From positions 194,449 to 258,448 of the forward strand of contig JAHDWA010000007.1 in NCBI GenBank assembly GCA_023382535.1: 64,000 nt of DNA. The letters are read 5' to 3'. Source of the stretch: Anaerolineae bacterium. GTDB taxonomy: Bacteria > Chloroflexota > Anaerolineae > 4572-78 > J111. Both the position numbers and the translations under genes were made by a program. This document shows, piece by piece, positions 63,188 to 64,000 of the stretch (its first letter is position 1; every line of letters begins with the position of its first letter). The notes under the pieces are model-generated. The model made no database searches and was not told the origin of the DNA. It saw only the letters and a program-made list of their open reading frames with translations.

Positions 63188-64000
63188 TTAAAAAGCCCAC
63201 TCGCCGGCGCGCATAATCGGTTCGGAGATGCCCTCAGAGGTGATACCGTCTACATCCATCGCGGCGCTGCCGATCATGAAGTCCACATGGGCCAGGCTGT
63301 CATTGCCTCCGGCAGCGGCAAATTCCTCATCAGACATGGCGGGGCCGCCGGCTATACAAAAACGATAGGCCCGGCCAATGGCGACATGGTTCGAAGCATT
63401 TTCGTCAAACAGGGTGTTATAAAAAAGCAGCCCGGATTGCGAAACGGGCGAACTGTGGGGAACCAAGGCCACCTCACCCAGCCGGGCCGAACCTTCGTCG
63501 GTTTCAATCAGCTTCTTGAGCACGGCTTCCCCCTTTTTGGCGGTCACCTTAACCACCCGGCCCCTGGCAAAGGTCAGGCTGAAATCCTCAATCAAAACCC
63601 CCCCGTAGCTTAAGGGTTTGGTACTGCTGACCACTCCCTCGACACGGTCTTTATGGGGCAGGGTAAAAACCTCTTCGGTTGGGACATTGGCAATAAAGGT
63701 GATGCCGGCAGGGGTCTGGCTTTGAGCGCCATTCCAAATATGGTGGTCAGGCAGGCCGAGGGTGAGATCGGTGCCAGGGGCAATAAATTTCAGGGCCGTG
63801 TAACGTTTGGCATTGAGATAATCTTTGCGAGCCGACAGCTCGGCCACATGCTGCTGCCAGGCGGCAACAGGGTCAGGCTGGTCAATGCGGCAGACCATGA
63901 AGATGGCCTCCCACAAACTGGCAACCTGCTCCTCCGGCGGGAGGGCGGGAAAAACTTTGGCCGCCCAACTGGCAATCGGCAGGGAAATGATAGACCAGTT
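63188..64000 (-). CDS. M29-family aminopeptidase, N-terminus beyond window edge
   Basis: The frame is open to the window edge at 64000 (about 270 residues visible), so the start lies outside. The conserved M29 pattern is clear: DLTLGLPDHHIWNGA, the FIANVPTEEVFTLPHKDRVEG metal site (in two parts), GEVALVPHSSPV, LFYNTLFDENASNHVAIG and NDSLAHVDFMIGS, including the Glu and His residues that bind the two metal ions. Family members (AmpS, AmpT, PepS) are dimeric cytoplasmic metallo-aminopeptidases. Family length is about 410, so about 140 residues are missing from view. Confidence 0.92.
   Translation of the reverse strand, partial: NWSIISLPIASWAAKVFPALPPEEQVASLWEAIFMVCRIDQPDPVAAWQQHVAELSARKDYLNAKRYTALKFIAPGTDLTLGLPDHHIWNGAQSQTPAGITFIANVPTEEVFTLPHKDRVEGVVSSTKPLSYGGVLIEDFSLTFARGRVVKVTAKKGEAVLKKLIETDEGSARLGEVALVPHSSPVSQSGLLFYNTLFDENASNHVAIGRAYRFCIAGGPAMSDEEFAAAGGNDSLAHVDFMIGSAAMDVDGITSEGISEPIMRAGEWAF

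Overview
This window reads as a chromosomal piece of a heterotrophic, probably aerobic or facultative, Chloroflexota-like bacterium (Anaerolineae or a neighbouring class). That placement is inferred from overall style: many sugar ABC transporters, several hybrid histidine kinases, secreted proteins with Pro/Thr-rich linkers, FHA/SH3 and G5/PD40 surface proteins, and 7-8 bp tandem repeats lying inside genes. No rRNA or other taxonomic marker is present to prove it.

Layout. 1-1357 is the end of a CocE-type hydrolase, followed by a methyltransferase. 2223-12133 is a carbohydrate-catabolism region on the + strand: two FGGY kinases, a SnoaL-like protein, a GldA-type polyol dehydrogenase, a truncated GntR regulator, a MetE-like methyltransferase, a tyrosinase with a small upstream protein and a stand-alone copy of its C-terminal domain, and a fuconolactonase-type amidohydrolase. 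12162-18484 is a signalling block: a response-regulator/PAS/HisKA_3 kinase, a LuxR-type regulator, a sugar-binding lipoprotein and a hybrid kinase. These probably sense sugar and control the CUT2 (Rbs-type) ABC operon at 18817-23590, which is followed by its likely GntR regulator and by the wreck of an L-fuconate dehydratase gene. A CUT1 ABC operon without an ATPase follows (25272-29121).

After a tRNA-Gly(CCC) the gene direction turns to minus. First comes an FHA/SH3 protein, a membrane protein, a tyrosine phosphatase and a YheT-type hydrolase (29361-33316). Then come a large GT39-like glycosyltransferase, an ornithine cyclodeaminase-family gene, and a polysaccharide operon (UDP-glucuronate decarboxylase, O-antigen ligase/polymerase, GtrA, GT4; 37153-41263). 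Next is an operon of a MoeA-like protein, a G5/beta-propeller lipoprotein and a double-receiver kinase (41424-45917). 46128-54275 holds a flavin reductase, a kinase/receiver pair, a secreted lipase-like lipoprotein, and an MBOAT acyltransferase next to an SGNH-hydrolase/lipase fusion. The last part holds a DsbA/FrnE oxidoreductase, UvrA, VapBC, a zinc-finger/PP2C phosphatase, a small Cys-rich protein, an SDR, a duplicated membrane protein and a partial M29 aminopeptidase.

Most interesting points. (1) The DsbA/FrnE gene has an in-frame UGA exactly at the first cysteine of its CPWC active site, with a small SECIS-like hairpin downstream, so it is a candidate selenoprotein. (2) The MBOAT gene is paired with a fusion of an SGNH hydrolase and a secreted lipase-like domain whose paralogue is encoded next door. 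(3) Two sugar-transport operons share a leader stem-loop. (4) The tyrosinase C-terminal domain is tandemly duplicated with a 67 bp identical stretch. (5) Short tandem repeats intrude in frame into uvrA, a glycosyltransferase and an O-antigen polymerase. (6) Two kinds of small terminal-inverted-repeat elements are present.
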